In this document: positions 40,306 to 53,300 of the stretch, piece after piece | How positions within the stretch are numbered: the stretch's first letter is position 1 | Layout of the letters: each line of letters opens with the position of its first letter | Assembly (NCBI GenBank): GCA_948470475.1 | Contig: OX419335.1 | Span: 25,883,161 to 25,947,160 of the forward strand | Source of the DNA: Galaxea fascicularis | Taxonomy: Eukaryota; Cnidaria; Anthozoa; Scleractinia; Euphylliidae | DNA: 64,000 nucleotides | Reading direction: 5' to 3' | Made by a program: the position numbers and the translations under genes | Notes under the pieces: generated by a model | The model's input: the letters and a program-made list of their open reading frames with translations, nothing else | What the model was told of the DNA's origin: nothing | The model's database searches: none

Positions 40306-42097
40306 ATAATCTTTCCTTGGATCAATGCGGCGCTCAACAGACAGATACAAATATTGAAAGAGAAAGCCTGTCCGTTATTTTAATGGTTAGAAGCTCGAAG
40401 CCGGAATTACAGATGTCAAGAAGTCGCTACCGACAAAAGTGAATCGATGAAGTAATCAGTGCAGATATACGTGTACGTGCGAGAAACAAGCTACCGTGTA
40501 TTTGCGGTTGAAGACCAAGGTTTCGTCTCAAGGCTGTGAGATTATGACAACGACTTTTTATTTTTAACAAAGACAATAGGTCCTGTTAAGGAATTTTTAG
40601 TTTGAAGAAAAAACAATGTTTTAATCCAAGAATTTGACGGTCATTCGCTCAGAACAATTTTTTACATTCGTGTGACCGTTGGAAAGGACAACGCTTTTAG
40701 CAGGTCAGTCACACGTACACGATGAAGATAACAAGTATATGGTAAATAATGATTATTTAATGAAAATTTCTTCACAAGTTGAACAAAACATTCTAGACTG
40801 ACTTTGCAACAGACAAATCAAGCAATTACTTTATCCATGCCGTAACTTCTGTGAAGGCTTACTGGGGGTAATTTCTATGAAACAGCTACCCGCCACAGTG
40901 GATTTAGCCTGATTCTCGTTTCGATGCTCTCTCTGTTTTCTTGTTACTGGTTTGGAGACTTTGGTTGAACGTGAAGTTGTTCCTCGCCTAATGAAATTGT
41001 AAAGAGAAATAAGGTGACCAGTGTTGGGGCTTGAAGGGTTTTAACGCCAATCCAAGCTGTGTCATGTTCCAACGAACTCTGAAAGCCTAGTGTTCTTGGT
41101 GTAATAGTTTGGGACAGCATTTGCTTAGTTGGCTGCTTTGGAAACTATTAGAGGTCTGGAAATGAATCCAAGTCAGAGTCACAACAGCACATCGTTGCAG
41201 TACCATTTGCCTGGAAATGGTGCCGTGGGCGAGATAATATAATATATATGGCAGCATGAGCAAATCTTAAAACGACTGGAAGGAAAGACATCCATAAAGT
41301 ACGAAATAGGTATTATCAGTTCTCCTGTTTTCAAGGACACAAACTGTGTAGTTTCTCGAATTTTTTAAGAGCATTTTTTTAATTTTTAAGAGATGGGTTT
41401 AAATCCTTGTTTACTGCACCCCTTTGAAGTTTTTAACATAATTTTAAGTTAGTAAACAATTTTAACGATTTATACCCAGGCGCTTACTTGTTTCTCAAGG
41501 GGTTAAATCACTGTAGTGTTTAGCCACTTATAATTATAAACAGCCTGCTGAATTAATTATATCCAGCAGTTAGAGGCTACTCACGGGCACTCTGGGAAAT
41601 GGATTGTGAACCAGCTGTTACAGCAAAGGAAACTAAAGCAATGGAAAATGTAAATGCCTGTTGTAAGATTTGTCATACAACAACGTTTGGCCATCTACTA
41701 TTATTTCTCTTACGTGGGTCTCTTGCAAATCGAAAATAAAGCCCAACGGTTGATTAATTACGAGAGTTCTTCATTTTGCCGTCCATGTCGTGTTATAAGT
41801 TTTACTGCGGTCAAAAGTTACTCCAATCATTGCATATTTAGCCCTTTCATTCCCAATATCAACACGTGTAATCTCCTTACAGCTCTCGCTTGTTCTGTAT
41901 GTCACATGTTGGGAGAATTTGTATAAGTGTCAACTCAAGTGATCCCTGGTGATCATTTCCTGTATTCTCATGCCCTGTCTGCGCGACGAACTAGTGATAT
42001 GGTAAGGAGAAGTTACATTTTGGTCATTATTGGGATGTAAAGGGTTGACGCCTTATCTAGTGTGGTACTAAATAAGTAATTTCTGTCAGGTCGCCCA
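40306..42097. other. VAV 3' UTR and intergenic sequence
   Basis: 1.8 kb with no gene seen. The first part is presumably VAV 3' UTR; an AATAAA at 41735-41740 is a candidate signal. No repeats with both ends visible. Confidence 0.4.
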
Positions 42098-42487
42098 GGC
42101 CGCGGTTGTTCAAACGTTGGATAGCGCTATCCACCGGAGCCCGGTTGTTCGAAAGCCAATTAACATAACCCAGGATTAGCGTAAACTTTGGTTGCAGTTT
42201 TTAACTATTGGATGAAAGTTGTTTTCGCTGCTTTTTGTTTTTCAGGATTGACTTCCGCTAATCTAAAATTTTGCAGAATATCGGCATTGAACAACATTTA
42301 GGGACAGAGAAATAAGCTCCTTGATTAATTTTTAATCCTGGATTAACGTTAATCGGCTTTCGAACAACCAGGTCAGGATAAATCACTATCCAGCGGATAA
42401 GTAATGGCAAAGCTAATTGCACTATCCACTGGACAGATATTTATCCGGTGGATAGCGCTATCCAGCCTTTGAACAAGCGGGGCCTGG
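42098..42487. mobile_element. Family A element interrupted by a family B element
   Basis: The outer ends CGGTTGTTCAAACGTTGG and CCAGCCTTTGAACAAGCGG match the uninterrupted family A copy at 35-180 in reverse orientation. A family B element (about 42138-42375, ends GGTTGTTCGAAAGCC / GGCTTTCGAACAACC) sits exactly between ATCCACCGG and ATAAATCACT, which are contiguous in the copy at 35-180. Confidence 0.85.
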
Positions 42488-42496
42488 TCCTCAGTA

Positions 42497-42855
42497 GGGA
42501 GTTTAAGAAACGAGGACGGCAACGAGAACGTCGTTCAAAAATTTATCCTCTCGTTTTTGCAACTCTTTTGCAATCCTTAAAGTTTGGTTAACTTGGAAAA
42601 TGCTGGTGAACACTCCAGGAACTAGTTACCATAAACGAGGCCAAAGTAAGGAAGAAGAAGGACGATTTTGCCGTCATGCGTTCATGTTCTCGAGAAAACC
42701 TAAAATTTGGTCATTTCACGTCGTTGTTTTACAGAGGACGGTAAACAAATGTACCAAAATGCAAAACGCACATGCAGAGCGATTGTTTTTGCTCATTAAG
42801 CCCATTGTTTTGTGGCGTTCTTGTTGCCGTCGCCGCTCTCGTTTATTAAACTCCC
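42497..42855. mobile_element. TA-flanked MITE, family shared with 54432
   Basis: 359 bp. Ends GGGAGTTTAAGAAACGAGG and, inverted, GGGAGTTTAATAAACGAG, flanked by TA. A truncated, reverse-oriented copy with the interior word CGTGAAATGACCAAATTTT is at 54432. Confidence 0.8.
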
Positions 42856-44104
42856 TATTATCTTTTTAAGATCAGTGGCTGATCTCGTTTTCCAGCGTTA
42901 TCCATCACTCGTACCACACTCAAGCTTATTCAAGAATGAGGGAATCAGGAAAAAGCCTAATTATTGGTGAACAAACTTTAAAATACAACTGCAAGCGCGT
43001 TCACGACATTTGCTGCTTGGTTCAATGCCGTTCCCAAAAGTCCTTTGGATACCTGATCCAGGTGATCTTTGTTAGAGATGCTGCAGACAGTCGTGAGCGG
43101 ATGAGGAAGATCAGCGCAAGAGAACGAAGTAACAAATGGAGGGGATGAAACAATGTACAACTGGAAGAATGCGACGGTCACTTGACACTAGTTGGGGTTG
43201 GACCATTAGAAAAGTGATTGAAGTGTGGGGGACCTAGCCTTCCCTGCAAGCTTTCCTTTTTTACCGCATTCTGTGTGCTGGACGCGCGAAAATTGTGGAG
43301 ACAGCAAAAAGGAGGAGAACGGGGGTGGGAGTGAAGTTTTTTGCTCTCGCCCCAATTTTCGCGCGGCTGCAATGTGGAAAACTTATCTCGAACGGGAATG
43401 CTTGCCATGGCAGCTAGCTCGAGGAGGAGGCCAAAAAAAAAAATAACAACAACAACAACAACAACAAAAAACAAAAGAAAAGAAAATTCGTGCAACGAAG
43501 AAAGAAGAGAAATGCAGAGGGTGTCCACTGCCAAAAAACCTTGCACAGACAAATGGCAAAAATTTTCGTGCAAGCTAAAAATACCCCCACCACCCCTATC
43601 CCTATCTTGACGAAGCAGAATTGTGCATATTTATTGGAACCCTCTTGCAGTCTCCCATTTCATTTGAGCAATCAAAACAAAAAAATAAAAAACTTTCAAC
43701 AAAGTTTTTCGTCTCTATGTTTGACTTTTAATGGAAAATTCGCTGAAACATTTCTAGGACAAACGGCCTTAATAAGGTTCGGCAATCTAAGACTGATACT
43801 GAAATTGATATTCTTACAAAGATACAATACAATTGAATTTTACATAGTCTAATTAAAGAAAAGTTCATTTAATAAATTCTGTGTTACGTCAGTGGACATT
43901 TTACTCTATATATACCTTGTCAATTCTATAAAATGGAATATACAGAAATTTCAAGTAAATTTTGCTCTTTGATTATTAATTCCTTCCGCGCCAATGTACC
44001 ATTCCCAGTTTTGCGTTAATAGGAAAACTGATGCCAATAATTTTGAGCACTAACCAGAAGTTCTTTACTTTCTTAAGTGACGTTCTACTTGCAGCAAAAA
44101 TATT
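42856..44104. other. Intergenic sequence 3' of the Niban-like gene
   Basis: Contains an AAC trinucleotide run (about 43444-43470) that produces spurious poly-Thr or poly-Val frames, and a GC-rich repeat-like patch (43230-43440). TTTATT at 43630-43635 is a possible minus-strand polyadenylation signal. No gene seen. Confidence 0.5.
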
Positions 44105-44385
44105 TTAAAGCTCAGTTGACTGTTCGCCTGTCTTCTCCTCCGCTCCACCTTCGGAGTCTGTCGGTTTGTCTCCTTCACTCGGCTTATTCTCGGCTTTAGG
44201 TTCTTCGCTCGGCTTTTCTTCAGCTTTTGGTTCCTCGCTCGACTGTTCTTCTGCTTTCGGTTCCTCTTGCTGCTTCTCTTCGATATCTTTCGCTACTTCT
44301 TCGGCTTTGGGTTCTTCGGCTTTGGGCTCTGCTGCAATCGGTTCACCGCTGGTCTGAGCTACTGGGGCTCGTCCAATTCCACAAA
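44105..44385 (-). CDS. Niban-like exon 15: acidic repeat tail
   Basis: The last exon encodes a 93-residue low-complexity tail made of imperfect repeats of EEPKAEE, rich in Glu, Lys, Pro and Ser, likely disordered. It ends in STEL then TAA-type stop; T-E-L at the end matches a class I PDZ ligand (S/T-x-hydrophobic). Acidic low-complexity tails are also typical of Niban proteins. The acceptor is preceded by a T-rich tract ending TTTCGCAG. Confidence 0.85.
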
Positions 44386-47300
44386 CTGCGAAACAAACGA
44401 CAATCATTTGTGAAAAAGGAGCAACAGTGAGGAATCAAACAGCTCATCGATACCGACACGCTTTTCCTGTAAATTTATGTGAAGGTGATGTACAAGCCCG
44501 CGTGCAATCGACACAATCCTGTAAATCACGTTTTGGGCGCGTAATTAGACCTCCTAATTAAGAGACTATGAAAAAGTGCTTCGGTGTTGATTAAGTCTCA
44601 AGAGACTCGCAAAAACAGTATTTAATAAGATGCTAGAGTAGGTGAAAGGGTCAATTGTAAGAAGAAGAAAGTGCTGAAGAAGAAAATACACGTGTGTTCA
44701 TTGAACCAGTTTTTCACCTCTTTGCCGTTTCAAATGGGCCCGTACAGGTGATATGCCATTTCCAAATTACCTCAGGCCTCTTTTTCAAAGCGAGTCTTAA
44801 GCCTGGTTTCCATATGATCGTAAACGATCGTAACCTAAAGGTCAGGACACACTAGGCGACAAGTCGCTGCGACACGTAGCGGCTACAAGTCGCTGCAAAA
44901 AAACGCCTCGTGTGACATGGTGAATTTTTGTGAAAATCATTGTCGCTGCGGCAGAATTTTGTCGCTGCGATCAGCTGCATGAATTCAAACCAGTTTGAAT
45001 TCGCGCGAATGATCGCAGAGACAAAACCAGCGAAAGCAGCGTTGTCGCGACTTATTTTGCAGACAGTACACACGGAGCGACTTGTCGCAGAGACCTATCG
45101 CAGCGACTTGTCGCCTAGTGTGTCCCGACCTTAAAGTTTTATCACACATTTCAGTCTTAGCAGATTATGAAAATTACGGGCTGTGAGCAATTCTGAGCTT
45201 TGAGTTGATCAGTGAAATGTAAAATTCTCACTGAACAGTATATCGCCGCGATCGAAATGGTAGCATTTTCGGTCGCTACAGTATCTAGAACTATTGTTAC
45301 CACAAGCTGATCTGATGTTGCAGAATTTTGCCTTCGCATCCTCCACATATATCTTGAATATCTTTCCTGTTTCTCTTTTTATATATCATTTAAATATTTA
45401 CTGTTTTGGTAGCAAAGACAGCCGTACAGGGTAAATACTTCCATTAAGTGTCTCTTTTTGACGCTACTGTCTTCGCGCATTGCCGCATCATGGCGATTGT
45501 TGCTCTAAACAAACGCTCAACCCTTGTTTCTAGGAAATATAGCTCAGAATACGGCATATTATGGGATATATCTCGATCGTAGATCGCAGAACTTTGGTTT
45601 CCATATGATCGCACGATTGCAATTGATCACAGGCGATCGTAGATCGTAGAACCATGTTCTATCTTCTGCGATCGTCTGCGATCATGATCGTTGGATCGCA
45701 AACGATCGCAGAAGGGTGTTTCCATATGATCGCAGAACGTTTTGCGATCTGCAATCTGCGATCATATGGAAACCAGGCTTTAGTGCTCATTCTTTCATAT
45801 GCACATCGATTTTCATTCACACGCAAATAGGCCATTTCCGAGTTCATGTCTGCCTCCTCTTCAAATCGAGTCTAAGTGCAAAGTTTTTGTTATGAAAATT
45901 TGTTTTCATTCATATGTAAAGTAGAACTAATTACCATCACAAAAACTTCGCACTTAGACTCGCTTTGAAGAGGAGGCAGCCATGAACTCGGAAATGGCCT
46001 ATTAAAGTCATTTTCATGTGAATGAAAATTGATTTGCATATGAAAGGATGAGCACTAAGACTCACTTTGAAAAAGAGGCCTGAGGTAAAAAGTAAGGCTT
46101 CCTCTCTATTCGAAAAACTTTGTTAGGTTTCTCTATCTCACGAGTCGCAGGTAACCATCTCTACACCTGTGTAGATGTCTACATGCAGTGCTAAATAAGA
46201 GGCAGCCAAAACAAACAAACAAACAAACAACCTGACGGGAATGCTAACACTTGAGATAACTCATGGCCACGTTGAACGGAACAGAGAAACAAAATATTTT
46301 TAAAATATCTTCAACTTACAGTATGATTTAGGCTAAGATATAAAGAAAGCAAGGTACGTTCCAGATAAACGGTTTGACATGGTGACACAAGTGGACTTGG
46401 GTCGACTTGCGATTCCGTTTTCACAAAAGGCTTAGTTATATTGTGATAGACTGAGCTCCAAAGCCACAAGACCACTCACCTTTCTTGATTGTGTCTCGGA
46501 TGCTAGTCTCCACATATGTGTCATACTTGTCGCTCAGAGAGAGTGCCTGTTTGAGCGGTTTGGGAATGCTCTCTTCCACGGGCTTGATCATCTGCAAGAA
46601 GTTCACATTTCAGGTTTGGTTCCCGTTAAATGTTGAAGAAAGGAATCCTCTCCAATTCACAACAACCCACCCCTCTCTCAAGTATTACCCTACCCCCCAC
46701 CATCGGGGATTAACACAACCCCCTTCCACCACGGATTAACACATCCCCCACCTTTGAGTTACCCTGCGTGGCAGACGTTCAAAGGTGAAGCGGGGATATG
46801 AGCGCGCGAGGAGGGAGGGAAAGAACGAGTTTCTTTTTCCCCTTCCTCCTCGTGCACGCCCTCGCGCGTCCAAATTCCCTCTCTCCTACCCCTTCGAACA
46901 CCTGCCACGCAGGCTACCATTGAGTTTAATCATAGCCCCCTCCCACCGGAGATTAACAAAGCCTCTTCCAATCAGGGGCTAGCATAGATCTCTTCCCTCG
47001 AGGATAAACAAAGCCACCTCCTATACCTCATTTGCACAACCCCCTCCCACTGAGAGATAAAACAGCTTTTTACTGGTGAAATTGTTGACTGTACGCACCG
47101 GTTTGCAAACTTCATCTGTCAGGCTGTGCGTGTGTGGCACCAGCATGCACATCATGGCCTCCATCAGGTACTCATCCAATTCAACCTTCTGATCTGCATC
47201 ATATTTCTGTTGATTACAAGCGGAGTATTCATAACAATCAAAGCCAAGAAAAGCAAAGCCCTGTGGAACTTGTGCCGCTCATTTGCCAATGGTTCTGGCT

Positions 47301-50300
47301 CTAAAACTTAGGTCAAATCCAACAGTGTGACCATTGGAGTCACAATTGAATGCACTGAGCAAGACCTTCTAACAGCTGCATGATGATTTTATTGTAGTAA
47401 CACAAGTTGAATAACTTTTGAGTTTGTTCACAGTCAAAATCAAATACGACCATTCAAATCAAAGCTCTGGAGCAGAACTTTGATGACGTACTGCTGGCCC
47501 CCAAACTTTGTGAGCTCTAAAACGTATTTTTTTTTTCGCTTCTTCATAAGTGGGCTGTCACAACATCAAGAGGATCGAAGAGCTATCGGTACTGATAAAA
47601 TTTATATCACTAAATCTCACCAGCAACACGTCTTCCTTGACAACTTTCATGACATCCGAAGCAGTTTGGCCGTTTGTCATGGCATCAGTACCAGACACTC
47701 CCTCATTAAAACGCTCCTCAAATGTATATATAGCCGCGTCCAGGAACTGGTAGAAAAAAGGGGTTTCATATGTGTATGAGTGACGATTATACAGCAGTAT
47801 TGCATATACATGTATCTACATTGTAGCGTGTATCATTAGTTCAATCCCCCAAAGAAGGACACGTCTGACTACTAACTGGTTAAAAGGACATGCATTTAGC
47901 GTGCATAATCTTTGCCTTCAAGCTGAACATGGAGAAAGACAGACTAAATTGTAACAGTTAGAGACGCAACCAAAATCACTGGTTCAACGTCTGACATCTC
48001 CAGCTAACACAGTTTTAAAGGGTTATGTCGGTCACAATAATTTCAATGTTTAGGAGGTCAAATTAAAACAAGTACCCGGCTTCAAGTAAAATGCCACTAG
48101 AACACCAAAAGAAAGGAATCAAGCCATTTTCTCATAGGGGACGCAGACCATAAACTGTATTTCCGCGACACAAAATGGTAACTTGAAAAGGATCGGCCAA
48201 CTAGTCTTTCAAGTTGCAATCCATTCCGATCCGTGTCATCCTAAGCCTTACATAACGTTCTACTAAGTCCGTCGGTAAAATAACTTTTAAACAAAACTGA
48301 GCCATTACATTTGGGTTTTCTTTGTTTCCAAAAGCATTTTTAGCTTTCCAAAGCGATATTAAATACTCGTGAAATAGTTCCTTTAAAGTTAACATAACGC
48401 TTGGTGAAACTCCCCTCTTAATATTGGTTGCTTACCTGAGCCAGCTTATCCCTTCCAACGTCCACCACCACGTATTCATTCAGCTTGTTGATGCGTTTGT
48501 CATATTCGCGCAATTCACTGGCGTGAACAGTACAACTCACAGCATCCCACAGGCCAGAACGAGGAGCATAGTCGAGTTTTTTAAAGAACTGAGAGGTAGA
48601 AGTTAAAAGAAATCCACATTAAACAACAGCAACGGCATTGATAAGAGCAAACAAACGCAGCAACATCCAGATAAGGAGTTGCTACACCAGTTCACTCGGT
48701 TTGATTCTTCTGGACAAGCGTTATTAGGTCAGGTTATAACTCGGGAAAGGCAGGTTAATTCTAAAAAACTGACGGCTGGTTTCGCAGCTTTGCGACTTTG
48801 AAGACTGATGATCCAACATTCCTATCTCGAAAGGATTGCATTAAGTTCTTTGTCGGACTCGCTCACCTTCCACCAATGTGTAATGAGTTTGAGATGCGCG
48901 TGAGCCGCATCTTGCTCTGTAACACGAGCAGTAGAAGTACATGTAAATAGGTCCCAAATTTCTCCTCTGCATTCTTTCCTATCACGTTAAGTGTTCACAT
49001 CAGTGTACGTTGCAAACATTTTACTGCTGAAGCAATCCTAACATTTCGTCGGTCTTAAGCCTTAAAGCATCCTCAATGAATCCACTAAACGAAGAACTTG
49101 GAGCAAGTTCCAAGCCAACAAAGCCCTTCTTAACTTAAAAGATCTTTAACTCAATTCTACGAAATCGAAATCACTTGAAGAGATAACTTAAACCATCAAC
49201 AAAATTTAACAAAACTACAAGGCTAAAGGTACAGACTTTCAAGTCTTCTCGGATAAGCCGTAGGCCCCGTCACAAAACTCTTCATAATTGATTCTGCGGG
49301 ACGTTAAAGAATCACTACGGCGTAACGAACCCTGGCTGTGACCATGTCGCCCTTCTGATCTGTTCTATTCAGCAAGTGGCCGGCTTGGCGTGATATCCCA
49401 AAAAAGGCTTATGATGTATGAGGCCGCACACATAGACAGCCATAAGTCAACGTAAATTGGACGAGTGCTGAAAATGCGTAATGTAGATATACACTGTACA
49501 GCATACATACCGACTTCAGCGATGACTCGATTTCATTGGTGTTCTTGGCTTCCTCGATAACTTCGTCCACATGCTTTATGAAGATTTTCCTCAACTCCAC
49601 AAAGCCTTGTTCCATCTACCAGAAATTTAAGAAAAGAGGCGGGTCAGCAATCCCGATCAGAAGACTGAGGATAAGGGACTAGTTATGCTGTTGGATTATA
49701 GGTGACACGTCTTGACTCTTCAAAGGCATGTCCATCCACAATTCGGACACACCACTGAGTGATGCCTTGCACAAAAGATAAGGATGCCTCAGCTGAACGC
49801 AAACTCTAATAGGACAGACAGCCAGGTCTTTTTCTACGGATTGGGACAAGCTGGAACAACCTTTTCTTTCTGAAAGCTGCAAGATTACTGTCTGAACAAT
49901 CATGTGCAACTCAATAGATCTGATCAGAACAGGTTCAAGTATTTTGTTCACCATTCCGTAAGATTTTCATCCGTTACTCTAAAACAAAAACGGCTAAATT
50001 AAATGTAAAGGTAGATCGCTCTTCACCTTCGGTTTCAGCAGTTCGACTATCTCTTTCATTGTATCTTCCATGTCGCTCATAACTTTCTCCATAGTACTCT
50101 TCAACAGTTCTAAGGAAGAATGAAATTAACTAAATTCAGGCAGAAGTACTTCTAAAAGTCTTCCAACCTATTTACTGGATCAGAAGCAACAAATAGTTGT
50201 ATACGGTCAGAGGGTCAAAAAGACAGAAAGAGACAAAATGATATAAAGCAACGACATAAAAAAAAAAAAAAGAAAAGCGACAGGCGAAAGACGTGAAAAA

Positions 50301-53300
50301 CAAGAAAGAGAAAACAGCGCGGACTTTTCTAATAACGCGACTTTTATTCTCCACATAACTTCGAAAACGACAACAAACATGTTTTGTTTCGGAATTTGCA
50401 AGGCGCGAAGCACCATTTTAACCACCATTAAAGTCTTCTCGCTCGTTTGAAGACAACGCGTGTTTGTTAGAAAGCAACACAAAAAGCAAATACAGCACGG
50501 GCTGATTCGCGCCCTATTCAATTTAAAATGGATAACTAGCATAAATAATTAACAACTTCAGCATCAGCTAATTTGTTATCACACACCTGACAAGTCCCAC
50601 ATGACTTTCCGTTGCGCCGCAGCGAGTTCGTCTTTCTTGTCCTTGATGGTTGGCTCTAGAACACCTTTCATCTGCTGGGAAGACTCTTGCATTCCTTTCC
50701 AAGATGGAATCACCATAGCCATCACAAGAGAATCAAGGGTTTTTACAACCTGATGAGAAATGATATTCATGTAATTCGAGAAAATCCAGCTCTGACTTGA
50801 TAAAGATAGCCCGTGTAGCGGCGATGGAGAAACACTGAGAGCGAGGTAGAGCAGCGCGCGCGAGGAAAAGGGAAAATTTTCTCTCATCCTCGCGTGTCTC
50901 CGTCCGTCTCGCGCGCCGCACCAACTCAAGCCTTATCTTATGCTATCACCTGCTATGGTAAAAAGACCAAGCTCGGCCAAACCTAAAAAATTCATAGGTC
51001 ATAAGCTCTCTAACACGCAATGTAAAGTAAATCACTACAGTAAAATTATGGTTTTAACTGATAATCGTGGTTTCTGTTTTTATAAGGTTGTTTTTACTAC
51101 TCATCCGTAATAGCAAAATCTCTGCCTTACACATCTATGTAGCTTCTATACTACAGTCTCTTAAAACGTGTAACCCTTTCCCTTCCTCTTTTACTATGTT
51201 GGGTCACGAGGGTGTAAACCTCGCGTTTTGATTGGTCCGGGCCCGCAGTAATTGGCGCAAGCTGTTGCGGGGTCCCTGCCTGTATTGTATCATTTATACT
51301 TTATTTTGGGTATGCGTGTGTGTGTGTGCGTGTGTATGTGTTTTGATTTAATATTAAGTTGGCGCAGGAGCCCATCACTAGGAGCGTACAACTCTCATAT
51401 TAAGCTTTTGTCACGGCATTTTTACAGAGCGATTTATTTTTAGACTATCTTTCCCGTGAAAAAAGGTAGTTCCGGTACACGTGATACCGCATCATCATCA
51501 CCTTTCTATTGTTTTAAGTTTCTTAGCTTCGCAGAGAAACTTTAGAACAATAGAAAGGTCGAGGAAAAGTTTCGCGCGAGAGAATGAGGCTCCTGAGGGA
51601 GTCCCATATTCGCGGCAGATTCAGTCTGAAAATAAATCGGTCTGTGAAAACGCCGTGACAGGAATATAGGACAGTTGTACGCTCCTAGTGAAGGGCTCCT
51701 GGTTGGCGAGGCTAACAAAATAGACGAGTTTGCGATGTTATAGACGTAGGAATGACGTCATGAGTCAATGTATACAGCAATAGATACGGCATGTAGGACG
51801 TAGAAACGTGGTAAGAACATGTGGCTGGAAGCGTGCTTCTTTATTCTTTGGTTTTGACGTCATCCGCGTGTTACCAGATTACACGGAACCTAGTTGTTAA
51901 ATGACGCCTTCTGGTTGATCTATGGAGAGACTGGTGATGAGCTTACAAACGGCAAGGGCTCATTAAATTTGCTTACAGTCACATGAATTCAAGCTAGTCA
52001 AACTTTGCCGTAAGAAGAGCAATTTGTAGAGAATGTGCTCTTACTAAGTCATGACGAGATGTGAAAGCGACAGGAAGAAATGCCCCAAGAGCGATAACGT
52101 AAGCTGGGATTTCTTGTTTCAAACGACTTTTTGCCCTAGATCTAAACTTTTGGTAGGTAGGTGTGTTGAGGATGAATATCAGCAAAATACTTAAGTTTCA
52201 GTTTGCTGTTGGGCAGTTGAATGACCATGATGATCTAGCCGAATATCATTTGCAAACTATGCGATGGTGACCAAATGCACTAGCACGTTTGTTTGCTACA
52301 TAGAGCTATTTTTGTAACTGAAGGGGCAAAGTTACCAAACCTTACTGCCCAAAATAAATACAAATCCTTATTCAAAGCAACCTGTTCTCTGATCTTCTGC
52401 TTCATTGTCCATCCACCTGGAATATCGGCATAAACAGAAGTCATCACTCTGTAGTTGATTCTGTCCACAAGGATGTCACTTAGCACCTGAATAAGAAAAG
52501 AAGAGTCGACCATAAGTGGTGCCACACATTACATGTATTTTAATAAGTCATCCCGCACGATAGGGGAGAGGGGTTCAGAACCGCAATGGCAGCTAGAACT
52601 GGAGCTAACTGGTATACTGGCCAAGAAGGTAAAATTATAACAGAACAATTACCGTATTTCCTCTATTTGACCCCCTGGGGGCTTTCTTTTCGGCCCTTCT
52701 GGACTGGGGGCTTATAAGAAGGGTGTGTGTGTGTGTGCGTGTGTAGAAAAGGGGGGGGGGGAGGGGGGGTTCTTAGAGGAGAGGCTGGGGGCTTAACAAA
52801 TTTTCAAGTTCCTAGAAATGTTAAATTATCTTTAATCACAAATTCAGATTACAAGGTTCTTCAACCGACTGCAAGGTGACAAAGAAAAAGTACATCCAAA
52901 TTAATTAGTGTAGACGAAACATAGCTTGATAAAATCCAGCATACACTGCTAGTATTTCAGTGTTGAATCAAAATGCCACCCATCAGGTGGGGGGTGGGTA
53001 AATAGAAGCTAAAGGGAACCTCTAAATTGTTGGATTTTATGAAATAAATTGGTTGTAGCCATTGTTTAACACAAACGATTTTCTGCTTCATTGACTTCCT
53101 GGCAATTGCTGCAACAAATTATTGAGGTGGGCTAACTAGAGGAAAGAAGGTAGTCGACAAGGCACCAAAGAGAATGAACCAGGAATGAAATGGACAGGTA
53201 CGAAGAATTTCAAACTGGGATTCAACTTTGTCAAATGCACCCTGGACATAAATTTATTTTGCTGACCTGTTCCTCAGTGCCACCAACCCTGTGCCTCCAG

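Larger units (their letters stand above)
44769..46086. mobile_element. Outer element of a three-level nest
   Basis: Ends ACCTCAGGCCTCTTTTTCAA and its inverse (TTGAAAAAGAGGCCTGAGGT). If 44800-45782 is removed, the left arm becomes a continuous match of about 75 bp to the inverted right arm (GTGCTCATTCTTTCATATG, GATTTTCATTCACA). Lies in the last Niban-like intron. Confidence 0.85.

Noticed and set aside
43341..43610. Frames with runs of Thr, Asn or Val
   Set aside because: Produced by an AAC trinucleotide run; no protein-like sequence around it.
49679..49954. 91-codon minus-strand frame inside a Niban-like intron
   Set aside because: Exons 9 and 10 on either side join in phase without it, and the sequence does not look like the family.
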